From contig NZ_WMID02000036.1 of assembly GCF_009711165.2 (NCBI RefSeq), positions 1 through 53,943 on the forward strand: 53,943 bases of DNA, read 5' to 3'. How positions within the stretch are numbered: the first letter of the stretch is position 1; every line of letters starts with the position of its first letter. The translations under genes were made by a program, and so were the position numbers. This document shows, piece by piece, positions 10,001 to 17,021 of this stretch. Source of the stretch: Flavobacterium sp. MC2016-06. Lineage in GTDB: Bacteria > Bacteroidota > Bacteroidia > Flavobacteriales > Flavobacteriaceae. The notes below the pieces were generated by a model. That model was not told the origin of the DNA, searched no databases, and saw only the letters and a program-made list of their open reading frames with translations.

Positions 10001-10446
10001 TGAAACAACGTTTCCGATGGAGTTACGGAATCATGCAGGCTTTCTGGAAAAATAGAGATGCATGTTTTAACCCAAGATATAAAGGTTTAGGAATGGTGGC
10101 ATTGCCAAACGTTTTAATTTTTCAGATTGTATTGCCCATCTTTGCACCGTTGGCAGATTTAGTATTGATTATAAGTTTAATCTGGAATCATAATGATCCT
10201 GACAGTCTGCATAAAATATTAATTTACTATATCGCTTTTATGGTAGTTGATATGCTGGTTAGCGTAATTGCTTTTGTTTTTGAAAAAGAAAAACTAACTA
10301 AATTAATATGGTTAATTCCGCAAAGATTTGTGTACCGACAATTGATGTACGTTATTCTATTTAGAGCTTTAAGAAGAGCCATAAAAGGCGAAAGTCAAAG
10401 TTGGGGAGTCTTAACGCGAACAGGGAATGTTGGAACGGTCAAATAA
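7054..10446 (+). CDS. Fused GH18-like / NodB deacetylase / GT2 glycosyltransferase
   Basis: This 1130-residue protein joins three carbohydrate domains. After a cytoplasmic tip and one membrane helix (about 26-46) comes a GH18-like domain (about 110-390) with QGINIDFE. D220 and catalytic E222 of the DxxDxDxE motif are kept, but the first two Asp are Q215 and N218. A NodB polysaccharide deacetylase follows (about 490-690) with FDDGPD (D499, D500), HTFTH (H550, H554), RAPYN and LLHDAGG. Two hydrophobic segments (about 715-745) lead to a GT2 domain with VSIIVPAYNEE (767 on), DADT (852-855), a TLAEDCD motif and QRFRW (985-989). Several membrane helices close the protein. The layout puts GH18 and NodB outside the membrane and GT2 inside. 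It resembles PgaB plus PgaC of poly-N-acetylglucosamine systems fused in one chain, so making and trimming an exported beta-linked amino-sugar polymer is the likely role. No export porin is next to it. Confidence 0.92.
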   Translation: MDAKKQIFQTTTQKRWKTFQWSSRLILFLLILMVPIFIITLKRGLKPALPLLANHSQTGRSLENPITPKDLSVKELKKFKGFDYFLRAKTKIEKLKNLPVSPKTASEVRAGFYVDWDPQSLFSLQKNIDKLNMVVPEWFFIDPKTDLLRTEIDTAALKVMKKGKVKILPLINNINESLGEGDFDGDLIHRILHDTNKRERLINDIVKALKQYNLQGINIDFEEFKENSDEPIIAFQKELYQKLHPLGYLVSQDIMAGDDDFNIKELSKYNDYVFLMAYDEHYAQSVPGDISGQKWIERIVDKTAKEIPSDKIILCFAGYGYDWQEKEEGETITYDQAIATAKQYNAKIKFNNNSYNNSFAYTDSNGKKHQVNFTDAATNFNTIRFSDEYGLAGTALWRLGSEDQRLWSYYQRSLTNESINKKPFDFKTLQRVSTRIESPAYIGDGEILNVIADPAPGKIEMEVDNDEDIITEQKYVQLPTKYVISKFGNVHKQVILTFDDGPDPTYTPQVLDILKREKVPATFFVIGIQGENNIPLLQRIYAEGHEIGNHTFTHPNIALVSPERASAEMETTRLLIEAVTGRSTVLFRAPYNADAEPTTEAELKPIALSKAQNYYTVGESIDPNDWEKGVSADTIYNRTIREYEANPDKGIILLHDAGGNRQATVEALPRIIKYFKDKNIQFTTVSHLLGKTKDQIMPKAKGPYVTLDNIIFDFGYWFGHFITAAFWVAILLGFLRIALMAIMAFVKKWRDHKHPPVYKTTEGNPKVSIIVPAYNEEINAVKTIENLLCQDYPDFDIVFVDDGSKDKTFVMINDAFKDNPKVKVHTKPNGGKASALNYGIGLTQNEYVVCIDADTQLKTDAISQLMKGFTIQLKNNEEIGAIAGNVKVGNENTMLTKWQSIEYTTAQNFDRRAFDLINGITVVPGAIGAFKKTAIEKAGGFTTDTLAEDCDLTIRILRNDYHIINCIEAVAITEAPESLKEFMKQRFRWSYGIMQAFWKNRDACFNPRYKGLGMVALPNVLIFQIVLPIFAPLADLVLIISLIWNHNDPDSLHKILIYYIAFMVVDMLVSVIAFVFEKEKLTKLIWLIPQRFVYRQLMYVILFRALRRAIKGESQSWGVLTRTGNVGTVK

Positions 10447-10472
10447 TTTTTCTAATTTTTCAAGGTTAGAAA

Positions 10473-10556
10473 TTCTATGTTTGCAGAAGGAGGAGATAAG
10501 TAGAAGGTTTTTGGATTACGCAAAACTTTGTCAAAGTTTTAAACTTTGACAAAGTT
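10473..10556. repeat. Dispersed palindromic repeat, CTTTGTCAAAG family, copy A
   Basis: CTATGTTTGCAGAAG leads to ATTACGCAAAACTTTGTC and then a palindrome in which CTTTGTCAAAGTTT mirrors AAACTTTGACAAAG. The same order of blocks recurs at 33139-33219, and a shorter version lies at 32732-32792. Confidence 0.8.
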
Positions 10557-10602
10557 GAATGCTCAATAAGAATAAGAAAAAATAAAAATATCACCAAATT
10601 TA

Positions 10603-10702
10603 TGTCATTTCGACGAAGGAGAAATCGCACTCGTAAATCGAAAAAGATTGGTAACATTTTGTACAGAATATCTATTGCGATTTCTCCTTCGTCGAAATGA
10701 CA
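10603..10702. repeat. Dispersed hairpin repeat (GACGAAGGAG family), copy 1
   Basis: Two perfect 27-bp arms (10603-10629 and 10676-10702) contain TTTCGACGAAGGAGAAATC and its complement around a 46-nt centre. It lies between two convergent genes. Further copies are at 28225, 32892, 33247, 49961 and 53744. Confidence 0.92.
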
Positions 10703-10761
10703 ATATTGAGGATAATTGGTTCATAATAAAGCACAGTTACTCATTCTTGATAAAAAGCAAA

Positions 10762-10798
10762 GGGCTTGCAATTTCAGAAATTGCAGGCCCATTTTTTT
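10762..10798. terminator. Bidirectional terminator
   Basis: GGGCTTGCAATTT pairs with AAATTGCAGGCCC (one G-T pair) around a 3-nt loop. Seven T follow on the plus strand. It sits between the convergent genes ending at 10446 and 10813 and could serve both. Confidence 0.75.
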
Positions 10799-10812
10799 AT
10801 TCTGAAATAGAG

Positions 10813-11025
10813 TTATGCTTTTGCACAACAAGATTTTTTACCTTTTTTCGGCTTGTCTTTGTCGCAGGTTTTTCCTTCTGCCTTGCATTTTGCTTTACAT
10901 TTTTCAATGTCAGCTTTGCTCATCGTTTTTGTGGTTGCTTGTTTTTTTGCAGCAGGTTTAGCTTCTTGAGCTTGAATACCTAGAGAAAATAAAGCAATCG
11001 TAAGAACAGTAATTATTTTAGTCAT
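10813..11025 (-). CDS. Small secreted Lys/Cys-rich protein
   Basis: The 70-residue product begins with a signal peptide (MTKIITVLTIALFSLGIQAQ). The mature part has an Ala/Lys-rich linker and a basic tail with five Cys: KCKAKCKAEGKTCDKDKP and then SCCAKA. No enzyme domain is visible; metal binding or a structural role in the envelope is possible. A TATATTTG element at 11048-11055 and a terminator at 10762-10798 frame it as a single-gene unit. Similar tiny proteins are widespread in Flavobacterium. Confidence 0.85.
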   Translation of the reverse strand: MTKIITVLTIALFSLGIQAQEAKPAAKKQATTKTMSKADIEKCKAKCKAEGKTCDKDKPKKGKKSCCAKA

Positions 11026-11047
11026 TTTTTTATGTTTTTTGATGAAT

Positions 11048-11055
11048 CAAATATA
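11048..11055 (-). promoter_or_regulatory. -7 element for the small secreted protein
   Basis: The minus strand reads TATATTTG, 22 nt before the start codon. Confidence 0.55.
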
Positions 11056-11089
11056 GTGTGATTTACAATTCGTAAGAATAAGTGTATTG

Positions 11090-11227
11090 TTAATGTTTTT
11101 GTAAAAAGCAGATTGCGACTAATAATTGTTTTTGTTTTATTTTAAACGGTCTGAGTATTTTTATTCCAAACAAAATTTGAAAAATTAAAGACGAAAGAAG
11201 TAATAGCAGTGTAAGAATCCCGTTCGT
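11090..11227 (-). pseudogene. Decayed copy of the small membrane protein at 12658-12978
   Basis: Translated on the minus strand, this stretch reads TLLLLLSSLIFQILFGIK, matching FLLLLLPLIFQIIFGIK of the intact gene at 12658-12978. Bases around 11150-11190 are nearly identical to about 12905-12945. The codon aligned with the intact start ATG is ACG (11225-11227), and a stop lies in frame just upstream, so no start is available. After the shared block the frame drifts and stops at 11090-11092, far short of the 106-residue parent. Order and orientation match the parent: it follows a paralogue of the lipoprotein gene that precedes the intact copy. Confidence 0.72.
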
Positions 11228-11259
11228 AAAATTTTATTCGTCATTTCAAAATAATGCTA

Positions 11260-11949
11260 CTAAACAATCCAAGCATCTTCTATTTTATCTACTACCCATT
11301 TGTCTTTTACTTTTTTAATATAAATACGAAAGCCATTTCCGCACATATTGCCACAATTCATTGCCACTGTTAGCATGCCATATTTGTTTTCAGAATCAAA
11401 TTGAATTCTGCTAAAATTGAAAACACCACGTATTTGATATCGCAGTTCATTATAATATTGCCTGTCTTTTGCTCTAGGAAATCTAGAAAGGTATGTGATA
11501 TGAAAAGCTTTGTAATTATCAAATTTTCTTCGATTTATTTTGTATTCGATTGTATCGGGGATATTACTCTCTAAAACAATGGCATCTTTAAAATGAGCTT
11601 TAAGTACATTCTGATTTTGCCTTGCTTTAGTTATTTTATCCAGAAAAAGCATATCTATTGTAAAACCTATTTTTTTATAATGGGCTAATTCTTCATTAAA
11701 TTGTTTCTTATACTCTTTTTTTTGTTTAATTCTATATTCTGGAGTGTTCTTTATTTGAGATGGTGGAGGTGGTACATGAAAATAACTTGCATTTACCCAA
11801 ATCGAATCAATTAGATCAGGATAAATCTCATACATTACATTTTTTTCAAATTGTAATGAAGTACCTTTATTATTGCAGCTTACAACCAGATTTAGAAATA
11901 ATAAGAGCAATGAGAATTTAAATGTTTTTTTTAAGTGAGTTAATTTCAT
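11260..11949 (-). CDS. Lipoprotein, paralogue of the gene at 13034-13654
   Basis: The 229-residue product has a signal ending in LNLVVSC, a lipobox. The conserved N-terminus of the mature part is SLQFEKNVMYEIYPDLIDSIWVN, cut here to SLQFEKNVMYEIYPDLID, and the C-terminus is YIKKVKDKWVVDKIEDAW. Both segments are almost identical in the paralogue two genes upstream, while the centre differs. I do not recognise the family. It is 10 bp after the SH3-domain gene, so it belongs to that operon. Duplication with divergence of the centre suggests different ligands or partners, which is inference. Confidence 0.8.
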   Translation of the reverse strand: MKLTHLKKTFKFSLLLLFLNLVVSCNNKGTSLQFEKNVMYEIYPDLIDSIWVNASYFHVPPPPSQIKNTPEYRIKQKKEYKKQFNEELAHYKKIGFTIDMLFLDKITKARQNQNVLKAHFKDAIVLESNIPDTIEYKINRRKFDNYKAFHITYLSRFPRAKDRQYYNELRYQIRGVFNFSRIQFDSENKYGMLTVAMNCGNMCGNGFRIYIKKVKDKWVVDKIEDAWIV

Positions 11950-11959
11950 GTTGAATTAA

Positions 11960-12646
11960 TTAAAAAGCATAAGCAATTTTTCGTTCTTTATATTTTCCTT
12001 TTTCAATAATCCATACAATTTCATAACCGCCTGCACCATCGCTGTTGTTGCAAGAGATGTATAAAACATCATCTTTCTTGTTGTAATTTATTTTAGTATT
12101 AAAAAGAGTTGGTTCAAATAAATCCTCAATTGAATTTTTGGGAATTTCGATAGTTTTATTTCCTATAAGAACTTTTATATACTTGTAGCAATTTTTCGGA
12201 ATTTCACCATCAGTTCCCCAAAATCTTTTTCCATTAATTTTGTTAAGTATAGATTTATCACCCTTAACAAAAGTCAGTTTTGCTGTTTTAGAGTCAAACG
12301 GTTTGCTTTCAACAGTAATATTCAGGCTGTCTTTTTTAAAAATAACCTTTGTTTGAGTTTCTGTAATTAATGGGATTTTTGTGAATTCAGATAAATATTT
12401 AATTCTGTCTTTGTAAATATAACCGTTTAGTTCTTTATTGTTTTTAGAATAATCGATATTCAGCCAATTGTCTTTAGGTTCAAAACAATAAACTACAAAT
12501 CCATTTTCTAGTTTATCTGAAATCGTATTGCCTTTTTGTGCTTGATTTCTAACGTTAACATATCCGTCACTGTCTGTAATTATGGCAAATTGAGCAAATA
12601 GATTACAATTAAATAAAAGGAATAATGGTACAGTAATTATTTTCAT
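11960..12646 (-). CDS. Secreted bacterial SH3-domain protein
   Basis: The 228-residue protein has a signal peptide (MKIITVPLFLLFNCNLFAQ). An SH3_3-type domain follows (about 20-90: SDGYVNVRNQAQKGNTISD, then VVYCFEPKDNWLNIDY and LNGYIYKDRIKYL). The C-terminal 130 residues are unrecognised. Such SH3 domains usually bind cell-wall peptides in the periplasm. The gene lies between the small membrane protein gene (11 bp upstream) and the second lipoprotein gene (10 bp downstream), inside the duplicated operon. Confidence 0.82.
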   Translation of the reverse strand: MKIITVPLFLLFNCNLFAQFAIITDSDGYVNVRNQAQKGNTISDKLENGFVVYCFEPKDNWLNIDYSKNNKELNGYIYKDRIKYLSEFTKIPLITETQTKVIFKKDSLNITVESKPFDSKTAKLTFVKGDKSILNKINGKRFWGTDGEIPKNCYKYIKVLIGNKTIEIPKNSIEDLFEPTLFNTKINYNKKDDVLYISCNNSDGAGGYEIVWIIEKGKYKERKIAYAF

Positions 12647-12657
12647 TTGGCTATATA

Positions 12658-12978
12658 TTATTTGTCATTACGGTTATAATATTTCTTTACTAAAAATTGA
12701 ATTAATATGATTACTAATAGAATGATTATAAGAAAGAGCTCTAATGTAATTATCCCTACTAGAGGCATTCCGCATCTAATTTGACCGCCAGATCTCATTT
12801 TCAAATCGCGAGAAATTATTTTAAACGCCACGAAAGAGACTATAATTTGCGAAAGAATACTAATCAGGCAAACTTTTGAGAAGTTTAATTTTAAGCGTTC
12901 AGCGACACTTTTTATTCCAAATATAATTTGAAAAATTAACGGTAAAAGAAGCAATAAAAAAGGACTGTTTCCTGACAT
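12658..12978 (-). CDS. Small multi-pass membrane protein
   Basis: The 106-residue product starts at the ATG at 12976-12978 (MSGNSPFLLLLLPLIFQ). The longer frame would overlap the preceding lipoprotein gene and adds nothing hydrophobic. Three membrane helices are expected (about 5-22, 35-53 and 72-96). Similarity to the remnant at 11090-11227 begins just after this Met, which supports the start. The family is unknown. It follows the lipoprotein gene at 13034-13654 in the same orientation, and the pairing is repeated, in decayed form, downstream. Confidence 0.65.
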   Translation of the reverse strand: MSGNSPFLLLLLPLIFQIIFGIKSVAERLKLNFSKVCLISILSQIIVSFVAFKIISRDLKMRSGGQIRCGMPLVGIITLELFLIIILLVIILIQFLVKKYYNRNDK

Positions 12979-13033
12979 TAGATTTGATTTAAGTAACTTT
13001 TGTTGATTTCTTGTTATTTCAAAATTAATGCCA

Positions 13034-13654
13034 TTAAGCAATCCAAGCATCTTCAATCTTATCAATTACCCATTTGTTTTTTACTTTTTTGATGTAAATA
13101 CGATAGCCATAGTCACACATTTCGCCGCATAGAATCCCTGCAGTAAGGGTTCCGTATTTTTTTTCAGAATCAAATTTGATCCCACTAAAATGGATTATTC
13201 CTGGTAATGAATTCCCGAAAGCGTTAAGTAATTTTCTTAGGTCTACTCCACGGGGTATTTTAGAAACATATTTTATTTTAAAAGTTTTATAAGAATCAAT
13301 TTGTTTACTATCAATTTTATATTTTGTTTTACCAAAACTGGTTATACTATCGAAGATTATAAATTGTACTATGTTTCCAGATTTTTTATAAACTGCTAAC
13401 TTTTGATTGTATTCTTTTTTTAATGCTTTTCTTCTTTCAGTCTTAAATATTTCAAATTGCTTTTTATCAACGTTTGGTTTTTGAAATATTACAGTATTAA
13501 AAACTCCGTTGTTTACCCAGATAGAATCAATTAGAGCGGGATAAATCTCATACATTACCTCTTTTTCAAATTGCAATGAAGCAGTTTTATTATCACAGCT
13601 TATAATTAAATTTATAAGTAGAAAGACAAAAGATAATTTAAATATTTTTTTCAT
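13034..13654 (-). CDS. Lipoprotein, paralogue of the gene at 11260-11949
   Basis: The 206-residue product has the lipobox LINLIISC near residue 20. The mature N-terminus SLQFEKEVMYEIYPALID and the C-terminus YIKKVKNKWVIDKIEDAW are shared with the paralogue downstream. It probably heads an operon of lipoprotein, membrane protein, SH3 protein and second lipoprotein, since the gaps are short and all genes point left. The function is not recognised; exposure on the cell envelope is implied by the lipobox. Confidence 0.82.
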   Translation of the reverse strand: MKKIFKLSFVFLLINLIISCDNKTASLQFEKEVMYEIYPALIDSIWVNNGVFNTVIFQKPNVDKKQFEIFKTERRKALKKEYNQKLAVYKKSGNIVQFIIFDSITSFGKTKYKIDSKQIDSYKTFKIKYVSKIPRGVDLRKLLNAFGNSLPGIIHFSGIKFDSEKKYGTLTAGILCGEMCDYGYRIYIKKVKNKWVIDKIEDAWIA

Positions 13655-13780
13655 TCTGTGAATTAATATTTAATACAGGGTTTAAAATTTTCAATATTTT
13701 TCCAATTCCATATATTGATAAATTTTACCCTTAAAATGTTCTGTAGAAAAATACACTACGCTAATATATAGATTTTTTAA

Positions 13781-13856
13781 ACCATATAAGTTATATAAGG
13801 TCAAGTAAGCAACATGCCCAAAAAACTTTAAAATGAACTTACATAACTTATATGGT
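13781..13856. repeat. Inverted repeat beside the multicopper oxidase gene
   Basis: ACCATATAAGTTATATAAG (13781-13799) and its near-perfect complement (13838-13856, one mismatch) enclose 38 nt. It ends 7 bp from the oxidase stop codon. No strong T-run follows on either strand, so it looks more like a dispersed palindromic repeat than a plain terminator, though it could slow transcription. Confidence 0.75.
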
Positions 13857-13863
13857 GAAAAAT

Positions 13864-16095
13864 TTAATAATTCAAGTTAACTCCAAACCCAACGCCCATG
13901 TCACTGTCATAATGTGTGGTAATGCCAAAGTTACGAGCCACGATATATTTCAACCCAGCCATATATTCTTTATCCGTATTCCACATTAAATTCATACGTA
14001 AACGTTTGGAAAGCGGAATATCTTTTCGCTCAAATTGCAAACGAACATTTCCATCGGTGTAAACCTCAACTTGCGCTTTTACCAGCATTGGTAAAGTATA
14101 TTCAAGACCCGCGCTAAAAACCGAACGATTGTCTTTTGTATTCGATTGTCCAAAGAGATTTTGTTCCTGTTCATCCATTCCCATTCTTCTGTAACGCCAG
14201 TCAAAACCAATAAAAGGCATTAACCATTGATTCTTTCCAATGTAGCGTCCAACATGCGTTTCCGTTTCATAACCATGATGCTCGTTGTAGCCCAATCTCC
14301 ATTCAGTTCCAATGCTCCAACGTGTGCTGCTGTACATCGCTTCACCGTCATTTCCATTAGAAGCAAAATCATTTTCGCCCATAATGTGAAACATTCTATC
14401 GTCCATTTTTAGCATTTTATAAGCCATTTTCGGATCATGAATCAGCGGATTCGGCGCCGAATTCTCATAGCTGAAAATACGTCCCATTCCCGCCATCATG
14501 TGATATAAAATGTGACAGTGAAAAAACCAATCACCATCGGCATTTGCCTGAAACTCGATCGTGTCCGTTTCCATTGGCATAATGTCAATTACATTTTTCA
14601 ACGGTGCATAATCGCCTTGTTCGTTTAAAATTCTAAAATCATGTCCGTGTAAATGCATCGGGTGGCGCATCATAGAACCGTTGTATAAAACAATGCGAAC
14701 GTTTTCTCCTTTTTTAATTAAAATTTTGTCCGTTTCAGAAACCACTTTATTGTCTAAACTCCAAACATAGCGGTTCATATTTCCAGACAATTCAAAACGT
14801 AATTCTTTTACAGGAGCATCTTTTGGCAACGTAGTTTTAGTCGGCGATTTCAGCATTGCGTAATTCAAAGTAACAATTTCGGCAGTTTCAGTGCTGTCAT
14901 TTGCCATTTGCATACTCTCCATTTTAGGTTTCGAATTTTCATCTTCACCCGTAATTTCTGGATACATCACATTATTCATGTCCATTTTATTCAAAGACAT
15001 TGCCATGCCCATGTCGTTCATTTCGCCATTCATTTTCATCATTCCGTTCATCATTTTCATACCTTCAAAATATTTCAATTTCGAAAGATGCGCAACAGGC
15101 TGTTTCACTCCGTTGCCTAAAAATAAAGAAGCAGATCCCGTTCTGTCTTCGGCTGTAGCCAAAAAAGCAAAAGATTTATTGTCTTCAGGAATTGTAACGA
15201 CAACATCATAAGTTTCAGAAACGGCAATAATCAAGCGATCAACTTCTACAGGTTCAACATCGTTTCCGTCGCTGGCAACAACAGTAATTTTTCCACCGCC
15301 GTACGTCAGCCAGAAATAACTCGAAGCACCTCCGTTGGCAATTCTAAGCCTGACTTTTTCTCCAGGTTTAAACTGCGAAAGCTGTTCCTGATTTTTACCA
15401 TTAATTAAAAACTTCTCATAATAAACATCACTCACATCCATGGCATTCATTCGTTTCCATTCGTTGGTCACTTTGGTTGAAAATTGCCCTTGTTTTATAG
15501 CCTCTGCATAACTTTGAGTTGTTCCTTTTTTTATCGCAAACCAATCATTTGCGTTATGAAGCATTCGTTGCACGTTTTCAGGTTTCAAATCCGTCCATTC
15601 ACTTAGAATAACTGGAACAGTTGGTAAATCATCAATACCTTTTCTAAAAGTAGAATCGTCTGCCTTTTTGTTGATGATGAAAAGTCCGTACAAACCAATT
15701 TGCTCCTGAAGTCCAGAATGACTGTGGTACCAATAGGTTCCGTTTTGAATAATTGGAAAAGTATATTTGTGTGTTTTTCCCGGTTTAATTGGCATTTGCG
15801 TTAAATACGGAACTCCGTCTTCTTTATTCGGAAGAAATAACCCATGCCAATGCAGAGCAGTGTCTTCATTTTTTAGTTCGTTATGAACATAAATTTCGGC
15901 AATATCGCCTTCCGTAAAAGTTAATGTCGGCATCGGAATTTGTCCATTAACCGCGATTGCACGTTTTTCTTTCCCAGAAAAATTGACAATTGTATCGCGT
16001 ACGTATAAATCGTATCGCACAATCTTCTGCGAAAGCATACTTTGTGTAAAAAGAAAAAGAAATAGTAAGGTGGTAAATATATTTTTATAATTCAT
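13864..16095 (-). CDS. CopA-type multicopper oxidase with CopB-like C-terminus
   Basis: The 743-residue protein has a signal peptide (about 1-22). Three cupredoxin domains follow with the usual copper ligands: H82-W-H84-G, WYHSHSGLQ, HPMHLHGHDF, and H526-C-H528 within HCHILYHMMAGM. A Met-rich segment (about 345-375, many MxM repeats) resembles the copper-binding insert of CopA/PcoA oxidases. From about residue 583 the chain becomes a beta-barrel-like region (STRWSIGTEWRLGYNEHHG, then VFSAGLEYTLPMLVKAQVE) resembling CopB outer-membrane proteins, ending in Tyr. The likely role is oxidation of Cu(I) or another substrate outside the cytoplasm for copper tolerance. It directly follows the HMA-MauE gene, with which it abuts at 16095/16096. 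Confidence 0.9.
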   Translation of the reverse strand: MNYKNIFTTLLFLFLFTQSMLSQKIVRYDLYVRDTIVNFSGKEKRAIAVNGQIPMPTLTFTEGDIAEIYVHNELKNEDTALHWHGLFLPNKEDGVPYLTQMPIKPGKTHKYTFPIIQNGTYWYHSHSGLQEQIGLYGLFIINKKADDSTFRKGIDDLPTVPVILSEWTDLKPENVQRMLHNANDWFAIKKGTTQSYAEAIKQGQFSTKVTNEWKRMNAMDVSDVYYEKFLINGKNQEQLSQFKPGEKVRLRIANGGASSYFWLTYGGGKITVVASDGNDVEPVEVDRLIIAVSETYDVVVTIPEDNKSFAFLATAEDRTGSASLFLGNGVKQPVAHLSKLKYFEGMKMMNGMMKMNGEMNDMGMAMSLNKMDMNNVMYPEITGEDENSKPKMESMQMANDSTETAEIVTLNYAMLKSPTKTTLPKDAPVKELRFELSGNMNRYVWSLDNKVVSETDKILIKKGENVRIVLYNGSMMRHPMHLHGHDFRILNEQGDYAPLKNVIDIMPMETDTIEFQANADGDWFFHCHILYHMMAGMGRIFSYENSAPNPLIHDPKMAYKMLKMDDRMFHIMGENDFASNGNDGEAMYSSTRWSIGTEWRLGYNEHHGYETETHVGRYIGKNQWLMPFIGFDWRYRRMGMDEQEQNLFGQSNTKDNRSVFSAGLEYTLPMLVKAQVEVYTDGNVRLQFERKDIPLSKRLRMNLMWNTDKEYMAGLKYIVARNFGITTHYDSDMGVGFGVNLNY

Positions 16096-16809
16096 TTATA
16101 GCATTGTTATTAGCATAATTAAACTCATGATAATCATTAAGCCATCTTCAATAATCGTTACGGTGCTCATTGGTAAATTAAAAACGTCTCCTAAACAAGC
16201 GCACTGAATTTTCTTTTTGTTCAAAACAGATTGTAAAACTCCAATAATACTAATGCTCATAACAATAAAAGTCACAGCATTGGTAAGTATTGGGTTATAG
16301 TCAATTAAATAAGCAATTCCCAAACCAAGTTCTACAAAAGCATAAACATAACCCCAAGCCGGGATTTTTTTAGCCAGAACATCGTACATTTTATAACTTT
16401 CTGCAAATCCTTTTAAGTTGAGCATTTTAAAAAATGAAAAAACTAAAAAGAAACCCGCCATAAAATGACGCATGGCCTGCATAAAATCAAAATGAGAATT
16501 GGTAAACTGAATTAATCCAGTAATTAAACTTATGTAAAAGAAAATGAGTAAAATAGGTTTGTACGTTTCGGTCCAAGATTTTGTTTCTTCCGCAATTTCA
16601 TTATGATGAACGGCAGCAATTTGATATTTATTTTCTAAAGCATTTTGCAATTCAGATAAGCCAACGTGTTTGCTCATGGTTACAGTTGCAGTATTTTCGT
16701 TTTTCGAAACTTCAACAGCGGTTACATTGTCAACCAATTGCAATGCTTTTTTTACTTTGTCCTCACAGCTCGTGCAGGTCATTCCGGTAAGTTGATAGGT
16801 ATGTGTCAT
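16096..16809 (-). CDS. HMA domain fused to MauE/DoxX-like membrane domain
   Basis: The 237-residue protein starts with a heavy-metal-associated domain (residues 1-68) carrying GMTC12-TSC15. Five or so membrane helices follow from about residue 77, resembling the MauE/DoxX family. A conserved CAC pair (KKKIQCACLGDVFNLP) lies at a loop near residue 205, a typical redox or metal site in these proteins. The role is probably handing copper or electrons across the inner membrane to the oxidase encoded next. The gene runs straight into the oxidase gene with no gap, so the two are co-translated or coupled. Confidence 0.88.
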   Translation of the reverse strand: MTHTYQLTGMTCTSCEDKVKKALQLVDNVTAVEVSKNENTATVTMSKHVGLSELQNALENKYQIAAVHHNEIAEETKSWTETYKPILLIFFYISLITGLIQFTNSHFDFMQAMRHFMAGFFLVFSFFKMLNLKGFAESYKMYDVLAKKIPAWGYVYAFVELGLGIAYLIDYNPILTNAVTFIVMSISIIGVLQSVLNKKKIQCACLGDVFNLPMSTVTIIEDGLMIIMSLIMLITML

Positions 16810-16911
16810 TGTTTTATTTTTTAATAGTACAATGCAAATTTCCGAAGTAACGATTACTTCAAGTTGTATAATTTTGAGAATGATTTGTAAGATTTACAAA
16901 AGGTTTTTTAG

Positions 16912-16990
16912 TTTCACGCAGATTCTGCAGATTTAAATTTTAAAATCTACAGTAAAATATCTGCTCAATCTGCAGAATCTGCGTGAGAAA
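16912..16990. repeat. Inverted repeat, GCAGATTCTGCAGATT family
   Basis: CACGCAGATTCTGCAGATT (16915-16933) and its complement (16967-16985) enclose a 33-nt centre. Half copies of the same kind (AATCTGCAAAATCTGCGTGA near 28357; a relative near 33090) occur elsewhere in the window. Here it separates the regulator gene from the HMA-MauE/oxidase pair. Confidence 0.85.
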
Positions 16991-17021
16991 GAATCTTTAC
17001 ATCCTTTGGTAAAAAAAACAA

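Noticed and set aside
10475..10983. Frames on both strands across the gap after the GH18/NodB/GT2 gene
   Set aside because: They encode the repeat (FLLRRND from the hairpin arms) and the antisense of the small secreted gene.
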